Of a DNA stretch of 64,000 nt, positions 49,788-59,619 are shown one piece after another. The notes under the pieces are model-generated. The model had not been told where the DNA came from. It saw only the letters and a list, made by a program, of their open reading frames with translations, and searched no databases. Position 1 is the stretch's first letter. The number at the start of each line of letters is the position of its first letter. The position numbers and the translations under genes were made by a program. Origin of the DNA: Pseudobutyrivibrio ruminis (lineage in GTDB: Bacteria > Bacillota > Clostridia > Lachnospirales > Lachnospiraceae); NCBI RefSeq assembly GCF_015057245.1, contig NZ_SVET01000006.1, forward strand, positions 62,001-126,000. Direction: 5' to 3'.

Positions 49788-51024
49788 TTCTAAGCTTAGT
49801 GATACGCTTCTTATCAACTGCAAGCACACGTACTATGGTGCCATTTTCTGATACGTAGGTTTCACCGGCGTTTGGAAAATGATCAAAGGCTCCAACTATG
49901 TATCCACCGATGGTATCATAGTCCTCGCTTGTAAAGCCAAGCGGAATTATATTGCATAAATCTTCCAGATTCATTGAACCGAGAACCTGGTATTCTCTAT
50001 CGTTTAGGCGTACGATTGGGTCTTCCTCGTCCTCATCATACTCATCACGAATCTCGCCAACAATTTCTTCCAACAGATCTTCCATAGTAATCATGCCGGA
50101 TAAATCACCGTATTCATCCAACACTATGGAAACTGTTGTAGATTCTTCTCGCATCTCATCAAAAAGATCAGATACGTTTTTCATTTCATAAGTAAAGTAA
50201 ACATCACGAAGGTAGTTTCTTACCGAGAAGTCTTCACCAGGCACAAGTCCAAGGAAATCCTTCATATTTACTATGCCGATAATCTTTTCACTGTCTGGCT
50301 CGCAAACGGGAAGTCGTGTAAACATGTCTTCCTTGAATACTGATATTAAATCATTGTAAGAAATATCAGCATCAACCATGGTCATATCGATACGTGGAAT
50401 CATAACTTCCTTTGCGCAAGCATCGGAGAAGTCGAACACCTTGTGAATCATGGTTCGTTCATCACCTTCAATTTCACCGCTTTGATGGCTGGCATCTACC
50501 ATTATCCTGAGCTCATCCTCGGTGATAGTATCATCTTTGAAATCTGGATCGATTCCAAAAAGTTTTATACAGAGGCCGGCCAAGAAGTTTATGATTATAA
50601 TAACTGGTGTGAGCAGCCACATCAGTCCACTAATTAGAGGTGCAAATAGAAGACTTAGAGATGTGGAATTGATGGTTGCTATAGATTTTGGAGTGATTTC
50701 TCCAAATATCAATATTAATAATGTAAGAATACCAGTAGCGATTCCTGCTCCAACGCTGCCAAATATGTCTATTGCAAGGGTTGTTGCAATCGAAGAGGCT
50801 GACAGGTTCACAATGTTATTTCCTATTAATATTGCCGATAGCATTTTTTTAGGACGGGTTACAACATTTAAAACTCTAGCAGCCTTTTTGTTGCCATCGT
50901 CTGCCATGGTTTTCAGTTTGATTTTATTTACTGTTGTCAGTGCCGTTTCTGCCGATGAAAAGAACGCGGAAAGGACTAATAACAATATGAGAATTATCAG
51001 TCTAATTAACAGGTGTGTATCCAA
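49750..51024 (-). CDS. CNNM/CorC-type (hemolysin family) transporter
   Basis: The 424-residue protein has an N-terminal DUF21 membrane domain (SAFFSSAETALTTVNKIKLK to about 190), a CBS pair (ACAKEVMIPRIDMTMVD; VSIVLDEYGDLSGMITMEDLLEEIVGEI) and a C-terminal CorC_HlyC domain ending near residue 415. Such proteins act in Mg2+ or Co2+ efflux rather than haemolysis. It starts at TTG 51024 with an AAAGGAG site ten bases upstream. Confidence 0.92.
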   Translation of the reverse strand: MDTHLLIRLIILILLLVLSAFFSSAETALTTVNKIKLKTMADDGNKKAARVLNVVTRPKKMLSAILIGNNIVNLSASSIATTLAIDIFGSVGAGIATGILTLLILIFGEITPKSIATINSTSLSLLFAPLISGLMWLLTPVIIIINFLAGLCIKLFGIDPDFKDDTITEDELRIMVDASHQSGEIEGDERTMIHKVFDFSDACAKEVMIPRIDMTMVDADISYNDLISVFKEDMFTRLPVCEPDSEKIIGIVNMKDFLGLVPGEDFSVRNYLRDVYFTYEMKNVSDLFDEMREESTTVSIVLDEYGDLSGMITMEDLLEEIVGEIRDEYDEDEEDPIVRLNDREYQVLGSMNLEDLCNIIPLGFTSEDYDTIGGYIVGAFDHFPNAGETYVSENGTIVRVLAVDKKRITKLRIKLPYQDTAPQA

Positions 51025-51139
51025 TAATGTATGCTCCTTTTACCCAAAATATTATTTCGTCAGTTAATAACTAGAATTATACATTTGGTAAAAAGTTGTT
51101 GCAAGGATAACCTACCCAAAGGGGTTCATCTTTGCTAAA

Positions 51140-52102
51140 ATGAATGCTATGAGAAAAAAAATTCTATGTGTATTACTAACTTTAATAATGACAGCATCCT
51201 TTGCAGGATGTAGTAAATATAGCCAGTCTGAAATCGACCTGAGAGACCAGGGAATTGAACAGATGGATGCAGGCAACTACGAAGAAGCCATCACCCTTTT
51301 TGACCAGGCTCTTGCTAAATCTATTGGTAAGGTTACTGATTTGGAAATAGATATAAACTATTACAAAGCGGCGGCTCAGTTTTCTGCAGGTTCATTTGAT
51401 GATGCAGTAAAGACTTATACCTACCTTATCAAATATGATGAAGATAATTACGAAGCATATTTCCTCAGAGGAAGCATTTATGCTACAGAGGGTGAAATCG
51501 GAGAAGCTATCACAGATTATGATGCTGCTGTAGCAATCGATGAAAAGAACTACCTATTATATATACAGATTTATGAAAACCTTAATTCTTTAGGCTACAC
51601 AGATCAGGGATTAGTTTATTTAAACAACGCTTTGGATGTATCTGATAAATCTGCCAATGGCAAATACTACAAGGGCAGAATATACTATATGCTTGGCCAA
51701 ACCACAGAGGCACAGGAATACCTACAGGCAGCAGTTGATAAAGATATAATAGAAGCAAAACTTTATCTGGCAAAGTTATATCAGGATGCTGGGGACTATG
51801 ATTCAGCACAGACTCTACTGGAAGAGTATGCTGCATCTGATGAGGTTACCAGCAGCGCACTTGCGGCACTAGGCGATATAGAGATGACAAATGGCAATTA
51901 TGAAAATGCCTTGGGATACTATCAGGCAGGGTTGAGTCTGGATTCAATAGATAATATGTCTGAACTTATGAAGGGACAGGTTGCAGCACTTGAAAAGCTG
52001 GAAAGATACTCAGAAGCTAAGGATGTGTTGACACAATATCTTGAGAGCTATCCAAATGATGAAGCGGCATCAAAAGAGTTAATATTCTTGGAGACAAGAT
52101 AA
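51140..52102 (+). CDS. TPR-repeat lipoprotein
   Basis: The 320-residue protein has a lipobox SFAGC (Cys24) and about seven tetratricopeptide repeats (IEQMDAGNYEEAITLFDQAL; YFLRGSIYATEGEIGEAITDYDAAV and others). TPR arrays bind partner proteins, probably at the outer face of the membrane. The start is uncertain: ATG 51140 and 51149 are both possible, and no good ribosome site precedes either. Confidence 0.85.
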   Translation: MNAMRKKILCVLLTLIMTASFAGCSKYSQSEIDLRDQGIEQMDAGNYEEAITLFDQALAKSIGKVTDLEIDINYYKAAAQFSAGSFDDAVKTYTYLIKYDEDNYEAYFLRGSIYATEGEIGEAITDYDAAVAIDEKNYLLYIQIYENLNSLGYTDQGLVYLNNALDVSDKSANGKYYKGRIYYMLGQTTEAQEYLQAAVDKDIIEAKLYLAKLYQDAGDYDSAQTLLEEYAASDEVTSSALAALGDIEMTNGNYENALGYYQAGLSLDSIDNMSELMKGQVAALEKLERYSEAKDVLTQYLESYPNDEAASKELIFLETR

Positions 52103-52109
52103 AATAGGT

Positions 52110-52146
52110 AAAATGGGCACACTATATATGGTGTGTCCATTTTGTG
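52110..52146 (+). terminator. terminator of TPR lipoprotein
   Basis: AAAATGG..CACAC pairs with GTGTG..CCATTTT. The loop region coincides with the first NrdR-like box. Confidence 0.7.
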
Positions 52147-52167
52147 TTAAAATACCAAATATTGTGT
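52119..52167 (+). promoter_or_regulatory. pair of NrdR-like boxes upstream of nrdD
   Basis: ACACTATATATGGTGT (52119-52134) matches the NrdR consensus with one difference, and ATACCAAATATTGTGT (52152-52167) at 13 of 16 positions. They start 33 bp apart, three helical turns, as is typical for NrdR. A third partial match is at 52239-52254. Confidence 0.6.
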
Positions 52168-52385
52168 GTGTTGAAACGTGATTCTACTTAGAAAATAATC
52201 AAATTCTTGGAAACAATTTAGGTAATTATGACGAAAAACACAATATCTAGTCTTTTTAAATTGAATATCACCCTATATTTTGATAACATATAAACAAGTC
52301 GAAAGTGCCTTTAAAGAAGGTGAAGGGGGAGTCCTTTTTTTGACATTATAAGGATACTAGAGAAAGGAATATTTGGTGAGTAGAA

Positions 52386-54767
52386 TTGTTTGATGTTGTA
52401 AAAAGAGATGGACAAGTCGCAGAATTCAATTTAGGCAAAATTAACAATGCGATTTCAAAGGCTTTTGAAGCTACTGGAAAGGAATACAACGACGATATTA
52501 TCGGATTATTGTCGCTTAGAGTATCGGCTGATTTCCAGAACAAAATTAAAGAAGGCAAGATCTCGGTGGAGGATATTCAGGACTCAGTAGAAAACGTACT
52601 TGAGCAGACTGGATATACAGATGTTGCTAAGGCATATATTCTTTACAGAAAACAGCGCGAAAAGATGCGCAACATGAAGTCTACAGTTCTCGATTACAAG
52701 AACGTTGTAGATAGCTATGTTAAGGTTGAGGACTGGAGAGTTAAGGAGAATTCCACAGTTACATATTCTGTCGGTGGTCTTATTCTTTCGAACTCTGGTG
52801 CAATCACAGCTAATTACTGGCTTTCAGAGATTTATGATGAGGAAATTGCACAGGCACACCGCAATGCAGATATCCACATTCATGATCTTTCAATGCTTAC
52901 AGGTTATTGTGCAGGTTGGTCACTTAAGCAGCTTATTCAGGAGGGCTTAGGTGGAATCACAGGAAAGATTACATCTGCACCAGCAAAGCACCTTTCAGTA
53001 CTTTGCAACCAGATGGTAAACTTCCTTGGTATCATGCAGAATGAGTGGGCTGGTGCTCAGGCATTCTCATCATTTGATACATATCTTGCACCATTTGTTA
53101 AGGCTGATAACCTTTCATATCAGGAAGTTAAAAAGTGCCTTGAGGCATTTATATACGGTGTAAACACTCCATCACGTTGGGGTACACAGGCACCATTCTC
53201 AAATATCACTCTTGATTGGACAGTACCAAACGACTTGGCAGAGCTTCCAGCTATCGTTGGTGGTAAAGAGCAGGATTTCAAGTATAAGGACTGCAAGAAG
53301 GAAATGGACATGGTTAACAAGGCATTCCTTGAAATCATGATCGAAGGCGATGCTAACGGTCGTGGATTCCAGTATCCAATCCCTACATATTCTATCACTC
53401 GTGATTTTGATTGGTCTGACACAGAAAACAACAGACTATTATTCGAAATGACTGCAAAGTATGGTACTCCATACTTCAGCAACTACATCAATTCCGATAT
53501 GGAGCCAAGCGATGTTCGTTCTATGTGCTGCCGTCTTCGTCTTGATCTTCGTGAGCTTCGCAAGAAGTCAGGTGGATTCTTTGGTTCAGGCGAGAGCACA
53601 GGTTCTGTAGGTGTAGTTACAATCAATCTTCCTCGTATTGCATACCAGGCAAAGGATGAGGCAGATTTCTATGCTAGATTAGACAAGCTTATGGATATCA
53701 GCGCGCGTTCACTTAAGATTAAGCGTGGCGTTATCACAAAGCTTCTTGATGAGGGATTATACCCATACACAAAGAGATACCTTGGAACTTTCAACAACCA
53801 CTTCTCTACAATCGGTCTTATCGGTATGAACGAAGTAGGTCTTAATGCAAACTGGCTTCGTGCAGATATGACTAGCAAGAAGACACAGGAGTTTGCAAAG
53901 GATGTCCTTAATCACATGCGTGAGCGTCTTTCTGATTATCAGGAGATGTACGGCGACCTTTACAACCTTGAGGCTACACCAGCTGAGTCTACAACATACC
54001 GCTTTGCAAAGCATGATAGAGAGCAGTTTCCAGATATCATTACAGCAGGTAAAGAAGGCGACACACCATTCTATACAAACAGCTCACACATGCCAGTAGA
54101 GTACACATCAGACATCTTTGATGCTCTTGATGTTCAGGATGAGCTCCAGACACTTTATACATCTGGAACAGTATTCCATGCATTTATTGGTGAGAAGCTT
54201 CCTACATGGGAATCAGCAGCAAATCTTGTACGTAAGATTGCTGAAAACTACAAGCTTCCATACTACACATTGTCTCCAACATACTCAGTATGTAAGGATC
54301 ATGGCTACATCGCTGGTGAGCACTACACATGCCCACACTGTGGCAAGACAGCAGAGGTTTACAGCCGTATCACTGGTTACTATCGTCCAGTACAGAACTG
54401 GAACGAAGGAAAGGCTCAGGAATACAAGAACCGTAAGCTTTACGATATTGCAGGTTCTATATGCCGCCGTGCTGGAGAAAAGCAGGCAGCAAAGGCTGAA
54501 CAGCCTGAAATCAACCTTGAGGTAGTTTCAGAGGAGCCTACAACAGGTGTTAAATACCTCTTCACTACAAAAACATGTCCAAACTGCGCTAGAGCGAAGG
54601 AGATCCTTGAGGATGAGGATTACATCCTTGTAGATGCTGAGGAACAGGTTGATATGACAAAGAAATATGGCGTTATGCAGGCGCCTACTCTTGTAGTAGT
54701 TAATGGCGATGATGTTAAGCGTTATGCTAACGCAAGCAACATCCAGAAGTATGTGGATGAAAACTAA
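52386..54767 (+). CDS. nrdD: anaerobic ribonucleoside-triphosphate reductase with fused glutaredoxin-like domain
   Basis: A 793-residue protein: ATP-cone at 1-95 (FDVVKRDGQVAEFNLGKINNAISKAF) and glycyl-radical reductase core. The zinc site CPHCGKTAEVYSRITGYYRPVQNWNEGK precedes and includes the radical Gly. A C-terminal NrdH/glutaredoxin-like domain (about 717-793) has the redox motif CPNC. The extra domain probably supplies reducing equivalents. The activase gene nrdG, usually adjacent, is absent; a GH35 gene follows. TTG start with GGTGAG five bases upstream. Confidence 0.95.
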   Translation: MFDVVKRDGQVAEFNLGKINNAISKAFEATGKEYNDDIIGLLSLRVSADFQNKIKEGKISVEDIQDSVENVLEQTGYTDVAKAYILYRKQREKMRNMKSTVLDYKNVVDSYVKVEDWRVKENSTVTYSVGGLILSNSGAITANYWLSEIYDEEIAQAHRNADIHIHDLSMLTGYCAGWSLKQLIQEGLGGITGKITSAPAKHLSVLCNQMVNFLGIMQNEWAGAQAFSSFDTYLAPFVKADNLSYQEVKKCLEAFIYGVNTPSRWGTQAPFSNITLDWTVPNDLAELPAIVGGKEQDFKYKDCKKEMDMVNKAFLEIMIEGDANGRGFQYPIPTYSITRDFDWSDTENNRLLFEMTAKYGTPYFSNYINSDMEPSDVRSMCCRLRLDLRELRKKSGGFFGSGESTGSVGVVTINLPRIAYQAKDEADFYARLDKLMDISARSLKIKRGVITKLLDEGLYPYTKRYLGTFNNHFSTIGLIGMNEVGLNANWLRADMTSKKTQEFAKDVLNHMRERLSDYQEMYGDLYNLEATPAESTTYRFAKHDREQFPDIITAGKEGDTPFYTNSSHMPVEYTSDIFDALDVQDELQTLYTSGTVFHAFIGEKLPTWESAANLVRKIAENYKLPYYTLSPTYSVCKDHGYIAGEHYTCPHCGKTAEVYSRITGYYRPVQNWNEGKAQEYKNRKLYDIAGSICRRAGEKQAAKAEQPEINLEVVSEEPTTGVKYLFTTKTCPNCARAKEILEDEDYILVDAEEQVDMTKKYGVMQAPTLVVVNGDDVKRYANASNIQKYVDEN

Positions 54768-54784
54768 ACAAAGATTATAAAATG

Positions 54785-54822
54785 AAAAATACTCTTATGG
54801 CAAGCCATAAGAGTATTTTTTT
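54785..54822 (+). terminator. nrdD terminator
   Basis: A 16-bp perfect stem (AAAAATACTCTTATGG and complement) around CAAG, then T-tract. Confidence 0.92.
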
Positions 54823-54861
54823 GTTATTATAGGAGTAGTTTAAATATTAGGGAGAAGGAAA

Positions 54862-56838
54862 ATGGAATATGGGTTTAAGGAGTACAAGAAGGCTGAGATA
54901 AAACGTAATCATCTCAACTTGGGGCAGGTTAGAGAAGATGGAAGAAGTTACCAGGTCAACAGCTTGTACCTTGAGAAGGATGGTAAGCCTTGGATTGGAA
55001 TAATGGGGGAGTTTCACTTTGTGCGATATCCTCGTAGTGACTGGGAGATGGAGCTGGCCAAGATGAAGGCTGGTGGAATTACAACGGTGGCTTTCTATGT
55101 GTTTTGGATATATCATGAGGAGATAGAAGGGCAGTATGATTTTACTGGAGACAGAGATCTGCGATATTTTGTAGAGCTGTGCCAAAAACTGGGTCTCACT
55201 GTGATGCTAAGGATTGGGCCATGGGCCCATGGAGAGGTTAGAAATGGTGGTTTCCCTGATTGGCTTTTGAAAAAGGGCTACAAGCTGAGAACGAATGACG
55301 CTGGATATTTGGAATGTGTCAGAGGCTGGTATTCAAAGATTTATGAGCAGGTGCAGGGGCTTTTCTTCAAAGACGGTGGCCCTATTATAGGTATTCAGAT
55401 TGAAAATGAGCTTGTAGATCAGTGCGAACACTTAGGAAAGCTCAAGGAAATAGCTGTTTCAATTGGTTTTGATGTGCCTATTTGGACTGTGACAGGATGG
55501 GATAGATTGTACGGAGCAAAGTTTCCAGTAAAGGAATTTCTGCCAGTGTTTGGTGGATATGTGGATGCTCCATGGCTAGATCATACAAAGCAGCTTCCTC
55601 CATCACATCACTTCACATTTAATACCATCAGAAATGATGCTGCCATAGGTGTAGATTTGATTAATGAAACAGATGACGAGGGCTGGAGACTTCCTTATGA
55701 GGATTATCCATTTGCTACTTGTGAGCTGGGTAGTGGACTTCCTACTTCGTATATACGTAGGCCATATGTGGCCCCAATGGATGCCTATGCACTTAGCCTG
55801 GTAAAACTAGGATGTGGAAATAATCTGGTAGGTTACTACATGTATCATGGTGGCACTAACAAGCTTGGTGCGCTTTCCACATTACATGAAAGCAAGGCTA
55901 CTGGATATCCTAATGATTATGCAATCTTGAACTACGATTTCATGACTTGCATTGGTCAGTATGGCCAGGTTCGTGATCAATACAAACTATGCAATTTGCT
56001 TCACATGTTTATAAATGATTTTGGTGATATTCTGGCACCAATGGAGCACGTAGGAAGTCAGACTTTTGTGGAAGCTGATGATGCAGATAGCCTAAGATAT
56101 GCTATGCGTACTGATGGACACAGTGGTTTTGTGTTTATAAATCATCATCAGAGAAGCTTGAAGCTAAATGATGTAAAGAATGTAGTGATAGACACTGGAA
56201 GTGTAAAGTTCCCACAGTTTGATGTGCAGGGGGATGTGGCATTTATTCTGCCTTTCAATTTATCATTTGCAAAACACAACATTGAATATGCTACTGCTCA
56301 ATTACTGTGCAAGTATGATAATACATTGTTCTTTGCAGCAGTGCCTGGGGTAAAGCCTGAGTATTCTGTGGATGGAAAGGTGATTGCGGTGGATGATTCT
56401 ACCAATGTAAGCCATAACCAGGTAGGAGATTTAACTATAGTCACTATTCCATGGGAGGTTGCGTTATATTTGCGAAAAGTGGATGGAAAAGTCTTTGTTG
56501 AAAGAAAAATAAACAAGGAAATATGCCACACAAATCTTATGATTGAGGACAGTGTTTATATTCCAGAGCTAGATTATCCAGAAGAGTTTTCAGTATGTGG
56601 CGGAAAAGAGTTGCAATGCAAAAAGCTATCTGTGGATAGTCCAGATGGACTAGTTTCTATTAATATGGAATTCGATGTGGCACAGATTATTGCAGATGGA
56701 AAGTTGGTGGCTGACTGTTATTACTATGGCAAGCCATGGGAGGTGCCAGCATCACTTATCTATGGTAAAGAAACATACATGGTTTACACACCAGTGAATA
56801 AGGAAATTTATATGGATTATGATGAAAACCTTCAGTAA
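54862..56838 (+). CDS. glycoside hydrolase family 35 beta-galactosidase-like enzyme
   Basis: The 658-residue protein has the GH35 start (GEFHFVRYPRSDWEMELAKMKAGGITTVAFYVFWIYHE), LRIGPWAHGEVRNGGFPDWLL and acid/base Glu in IGIQIENELVD. The nucleophile is most likely the Glu of ATCELGSGL, followed by VGYYMYHGGTN. Beta-sandwich domains follow. No signal peptide, so it acts on imported galactosides. AGGGAGAAGG ribosome site. Confidence 0.92.
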   Translation: MEYGFKEYKKAEIKRNHLNLGQVREDGRSYQVNSLYLEKDGKPWIGIMGEFHFVRYPRSDWEMELAKMKAGGITTVAFYVFWIYHEEIEGQYDFTGDRDLRYFVELCQKLGLTVMLRIGPWAHGEVRNGGFPDWLLKKGYKLRTNDAGYLECVRGWYSKIYEQVQGLFFKDGGPIIGIQIENELVDQCEHLGKLKEIAVSIGFDVPIWTVTGWDRLYGAKFPVKEFLPVFGGYVDAPWLDHTKQLPPSHHFTFNTIRNDAAIGVDLINETDDEGWRLPYEDYPFATCELGSGLPTSYIRRPYVAPMDAYALSLVKLGCGNNLVGYYMYHGGTNKLGALSTLHESKATGYPNDYAILNYDFMTCIGQYGQVRDQYKLCNLLHMFINDFGDILAPMEHVGSQTFVEADDADSLRYAMRTDGHSGFVFINHHQRSLKLNDVKNVVIDTGSVKFPQFDVQGDVAFILPFNLSFAKHNIEYATAQLLCKYDNTLFFAAVPGVKPEYSVDGKVIAVDDSTNVSHNQVGDLTIVTIPWEVALYLRKVDGKVFVERKINKEICHTNLMIEDSVYIPELDYPEEFSVCGGKELQCKKLSVDSPDGLVSINMEFDVAQIIADGKLVADCYYYGKPWEVPASLIYGKETYMVYTPVNKEIYMDYDENLQ

Positions 56839-56943
56839 CAAAAAGTTTTCAAAAATTTAATATTTGCTTTATTGTATTTGGGAAAAGTAATAGTTACTAT
56901 TTTTATAGTGACTATTATTTTTTTATAATCTGTGGAGCATAAT

Positions 56944-58569
56944 ATGGATAACGTAATTGATTATATAAAATGGTACAAAGACTATTCATTTCAGGAAAAG
57001 CCACTTACAGAGGTGGACAATTTTATCCTTTGCAAGCTTGCATATCTGATACTAGAGGATGTAAAGCTTGATAAGCCTAGGGCTTTTAGGGATGTTGTCT
57101 ATGAAGTAATGGCAAGAACTGGAATCCAGGGCACATTCTATGGCAGAGAAGAAATTGTTACTTTAGCTGCTGATTCTAAAAGATATGGCGAAATGCTTTT
57201 AGTTAAGCATGAGGACGTATTGGATGAATCAATATCAGCCCAGTTTTCAGCCATGACCTTTGATTTAACAGATGAGATTAGATTCATAGCATATCGAGGC
57301 ACGGATGATACCATGGCGGGCTGGAAGGAAGATTTTATGATAAGCTTCACAGAAACTGAGGCACAGAAGAAAGCCTTAGCTTATCTGGAAGAATCCTTCG
57401 ATGAAGAGCACCAAGTAATAGTGGCAGGTCACAGCAAGGGGGCGAATCTTGCTCTATATGCATCTACTCACATCGATGATAAATATCAAAAGTGGATTCA
57501 GCATGTATTTTTAGATGACGGGCCAGGACTTTGCCCAGAAGTATGCGATAAATCATGTGTTTCGAAGATAAAGGATAAAGCAACCCGATATGTTCCAGAG
57601 TATTCCATCTTTGGACAGCTGTTTGAGGAGCATGATATCCCACAGGTAATTGTAAAGAGCACAAACGAAGGTGTCATGCAGCATGACCCTACATCCTGGG
57701 CTGTAGATCATGGAAATGTTTTTATTAGCGAAAGCTTTGATCCAGGATGTGTATTTATAAATCAGGTACTCAATCAATGGATTGAAAGTGTTAACAATAC
57801 TAAGCGAACAAGCTTTGTTAACGACCTATTTAATGCTATTGACAAAGCAGGCATTAAAACAACCAGTCAGGTAGTGGCGAAGGGGCCTTTTGCCATAGAA
57901 AAGATTATGATTGAGCTTTTAGCTCTTGATAAAGAGACTGTAAAGACCTTTATGAAGCTGCCAATTACAGCTGCTTTGGATAAAGCACCTGATGAAAAGA
58001 AGGCTAAAAAGATTAAGGAAAAAATAAAAAAGAAGGATTGGCTTCCATATGTAGGTATGATCTTATGCAGTGTGGTGCTATTCCTTATACCAGAATATAT
58101 TTTGCAAACCGCCATCAGCTTAGGACTTTTTGCAGTAATCGTATTTGAGGTAGGGGTTACTATCAGGCACCTATACAAGGCAAAATGGAATCTGCAGGAA
58201 GAATCTGCAAGAGTATATATATGTCTTGTGATGATTGGTGTATACGCTATGCTACTTGTAAAAGAAGATGCCATTTTCTTGATAGGTAGTGCAGTAATTG
58301 GCGTATCATTTTTAGCTTGGGCCTACCGCAATGCCATTGCTTTTAGAAATCTTTGCGAGAGAACAGAAAAGAAGGAAAGACGAGGGGAAAAGATAAAGCT
58401 TATTGCCGAAATTTCTCTACTTATCATATTGGGAGGCTTCATTTTAGTAGCGCCAAAGGATACTTTGGGATGGTATATGGTATTTCTTGGAATTGTGTTA
58501 CTTACCGACGGAATTATCAATCTTATAATGATATTTAACAGAATTTTAACATCAAGGCGTGCTATTTAA
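56944..58569 (+). CDS. DUF2974 alpha/beta hydrolase with membrane domain
   Basis: A 541-residue protein. The N-terminal half is a lipase-like fold of the DUF2974 (Mbeg1-like) family: RFIAYRGTDDTMAGWKEDF and the nucleophile elbow VAGHSKGANLALYA (Ser in GHSKG), with a His in WAVDHGNV. The C-terminal part (about 375-541) holds six hydrophobic helices with basic loops, resembling small HdeD/DUF308-like modules. Inferred: membrane-tethered esterase. ATG 56944 with GGAG is preferred over GTG 56932. Confidence 0.8.
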   Translation: MDNVIDYIKWYKDYSFQEKPLTEVDNFILCKLAYLILEDVKLDKPRAFRDVVYEVMARTGIQGTFYGREEIVTLAADSKRYGEMLLVKHEDVLDESISAQFSAMTFDLTDEIRFIAYRGTDDTMAGWKEDFMISFTETEAQKKALAYLEESFDEEHQVIVAGHSKGANLALYASTHIDDKYQKWIQHVFLDDGPGLCPEVCDKSCVSKIKDKATRYVPEYSIFGQLFEEHDIPQVIVKSTNEGVMQHDPTSWAVDHGNVFISESFDPGCVFINQVLNQWIESVNNTKRTSFVNDLFNAIDKAGIKTTSQVVAKGPFAIEKIMIELLALDKETVKTFMKLPITAALDKAPDEKKAKKIKEKIKKKDWLPYVGMILCSVVLFLIPEYILQTAISLGLFAVIVFEVGVTIRHLYKAKWNLQEESARVYICLVMIGVYAMLLVKEDAIFLIGSAVIGVSFLAWAYRNAIAFRNLCERTEKKERRGEKIKLIAEISLLIILGGFILVAPKDTLGWYMVFLGIVLLTDGIINLIMIFNRILTSRRAI

Positions 58570-58629
58570 TTTTACAAAATCAAATTTAGATGTTAGAATA
58601 TATGTCGTGAATAAAATTGAAAACATACC

Positions 58630-58660
58630 TTGACCTAAAGTTAACTTTAGGAAGTATTAT
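58630..58660 (+). promoter_or_regulatory. MerR-type promoter of DUF3737-patB operon
   Basis: TTGACC (58630-58635) and TATTAT (58655-58660) are 19 bp apart, and the spacer holds the perfect palindrome CTAAAGTTAACTTTAG (58635-58650). The over-long spacer with a central dyad is the hallmark of MerR-family activation. No merR gene is in the window. Confidence 0.75.
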
Positions 58661-58687
58661 AAGTATGAATTCGGAGGTTATAGTAAT

Positions 58688-59572
58688 ATGAAAGAGTATA
58701 GACAGGAATTTTTCAAAGGAGAGAGAGCCCTTTATGCAGCTGAGGATGCTGTTATTTACGACTCTATCTTTGATGAGGGTGAGTCACCATTAAAGGAAAG
58801 CAAAAATATAGAGGTATACCACTCTCAGTTTAAGTGGAAGTATCCAATTTGGTATTCAAACAATGTAAAGGTAGAAAACTGTAACTGGTTCGAGATGGCT
58901 CGTTCTGGTGTATGGTACACAAACAATATCGAAATCAAGAATTCTCTTATCACAGCTCCAAAGAATTTCAGAAGATGTGATGGAGTTACACTTAATAATG
59001 TAGATCTTACAAATGCAGAAGAAACATTCTGGATGTGTAAGAACATTAATCTTAAGGATGTTACAGCAAAGGGACATTACTTTGCTATGAACTCTGAGAA
59101 TATCGAAATTGATAATCTCAGACTTGATGGTAACTATTCATTTGATGGTGGCAAGAATATCACTATCAGAAATTCAGTTATCCTTTCAAAGGATGCATTC
59201 TGGAATACAGAGAATGTTACTGTATATGATTCATACATCTGCGGTGAGTACCTTGGATGGAATGCTAAGAATCTTACATTTGTAAATTGTACTATCGAGA
59301 GTCTCCAGGGACTTTGCTACATCGACAATCTTACAATGAAAAACTGTAAGCTTATCAATACTACACTTTCATTCGAGTATGCAAAGAATATCGATGCAGA
59401 GATTACAAACAAGATTGATAGCGTATTTAACCCAATCAGCGGTACTATTTCAGCACCTGAAATCGAGACTTTGATTGTAGAAAAGGATTTCGTTGATCCT
59501 GAAAAGACTATTATCAAATGCCAGGCAGTAGGCAAAAAGGAAGAGGTCGTAGAGTGGAGAGCTCATATTTAA
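58688..59572 (+). CDS. DUF3737 family beta-helix protein
   Basis: A 294-residue protein built of short repeats with aromatic and Asn ladders (IWYSNNVKVENCNWFEMARSG; FWMCKNINLKDV), the right-handed beta-helix of DUF3737. Function unknown; in Firmicutes it is often near PatB/MalY aminotransferases or MerR regulators. TCGGAGG site. The next gene follows after 47 bases. Confidence 0.85.
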   Translation: MKEYRQEFFKGERALYAAEDAVIYDSIFDEGESPLKESKNIEVYHSQFKWKYPIWYSNNVKVENCNWFEMARSGVWYTNNIEIKNSLITAPKNFRRCDGVTLNNVDLTNAEETFWMCKNINLKDVTAKGHYFAMNSENIEIDNLRLDGNYSFDGGKNITIRNSVILSKDAFWNTENVTVYDSYICGEYLGWNAKNLTFVNCTIESLQGLCYIDNLTMKNCKLINTTLSFEYAKNIDAEITNKIDSVFNPISGTISAPEIETLIVEKDFVDPEKTIIKCQAVGKKEEVVEWRAHI

Positions 59573-59619
59573 AATCGAGCATAGCGAAGATTTTGAATAT
59601 GACAGGGTTTAGGACAATT

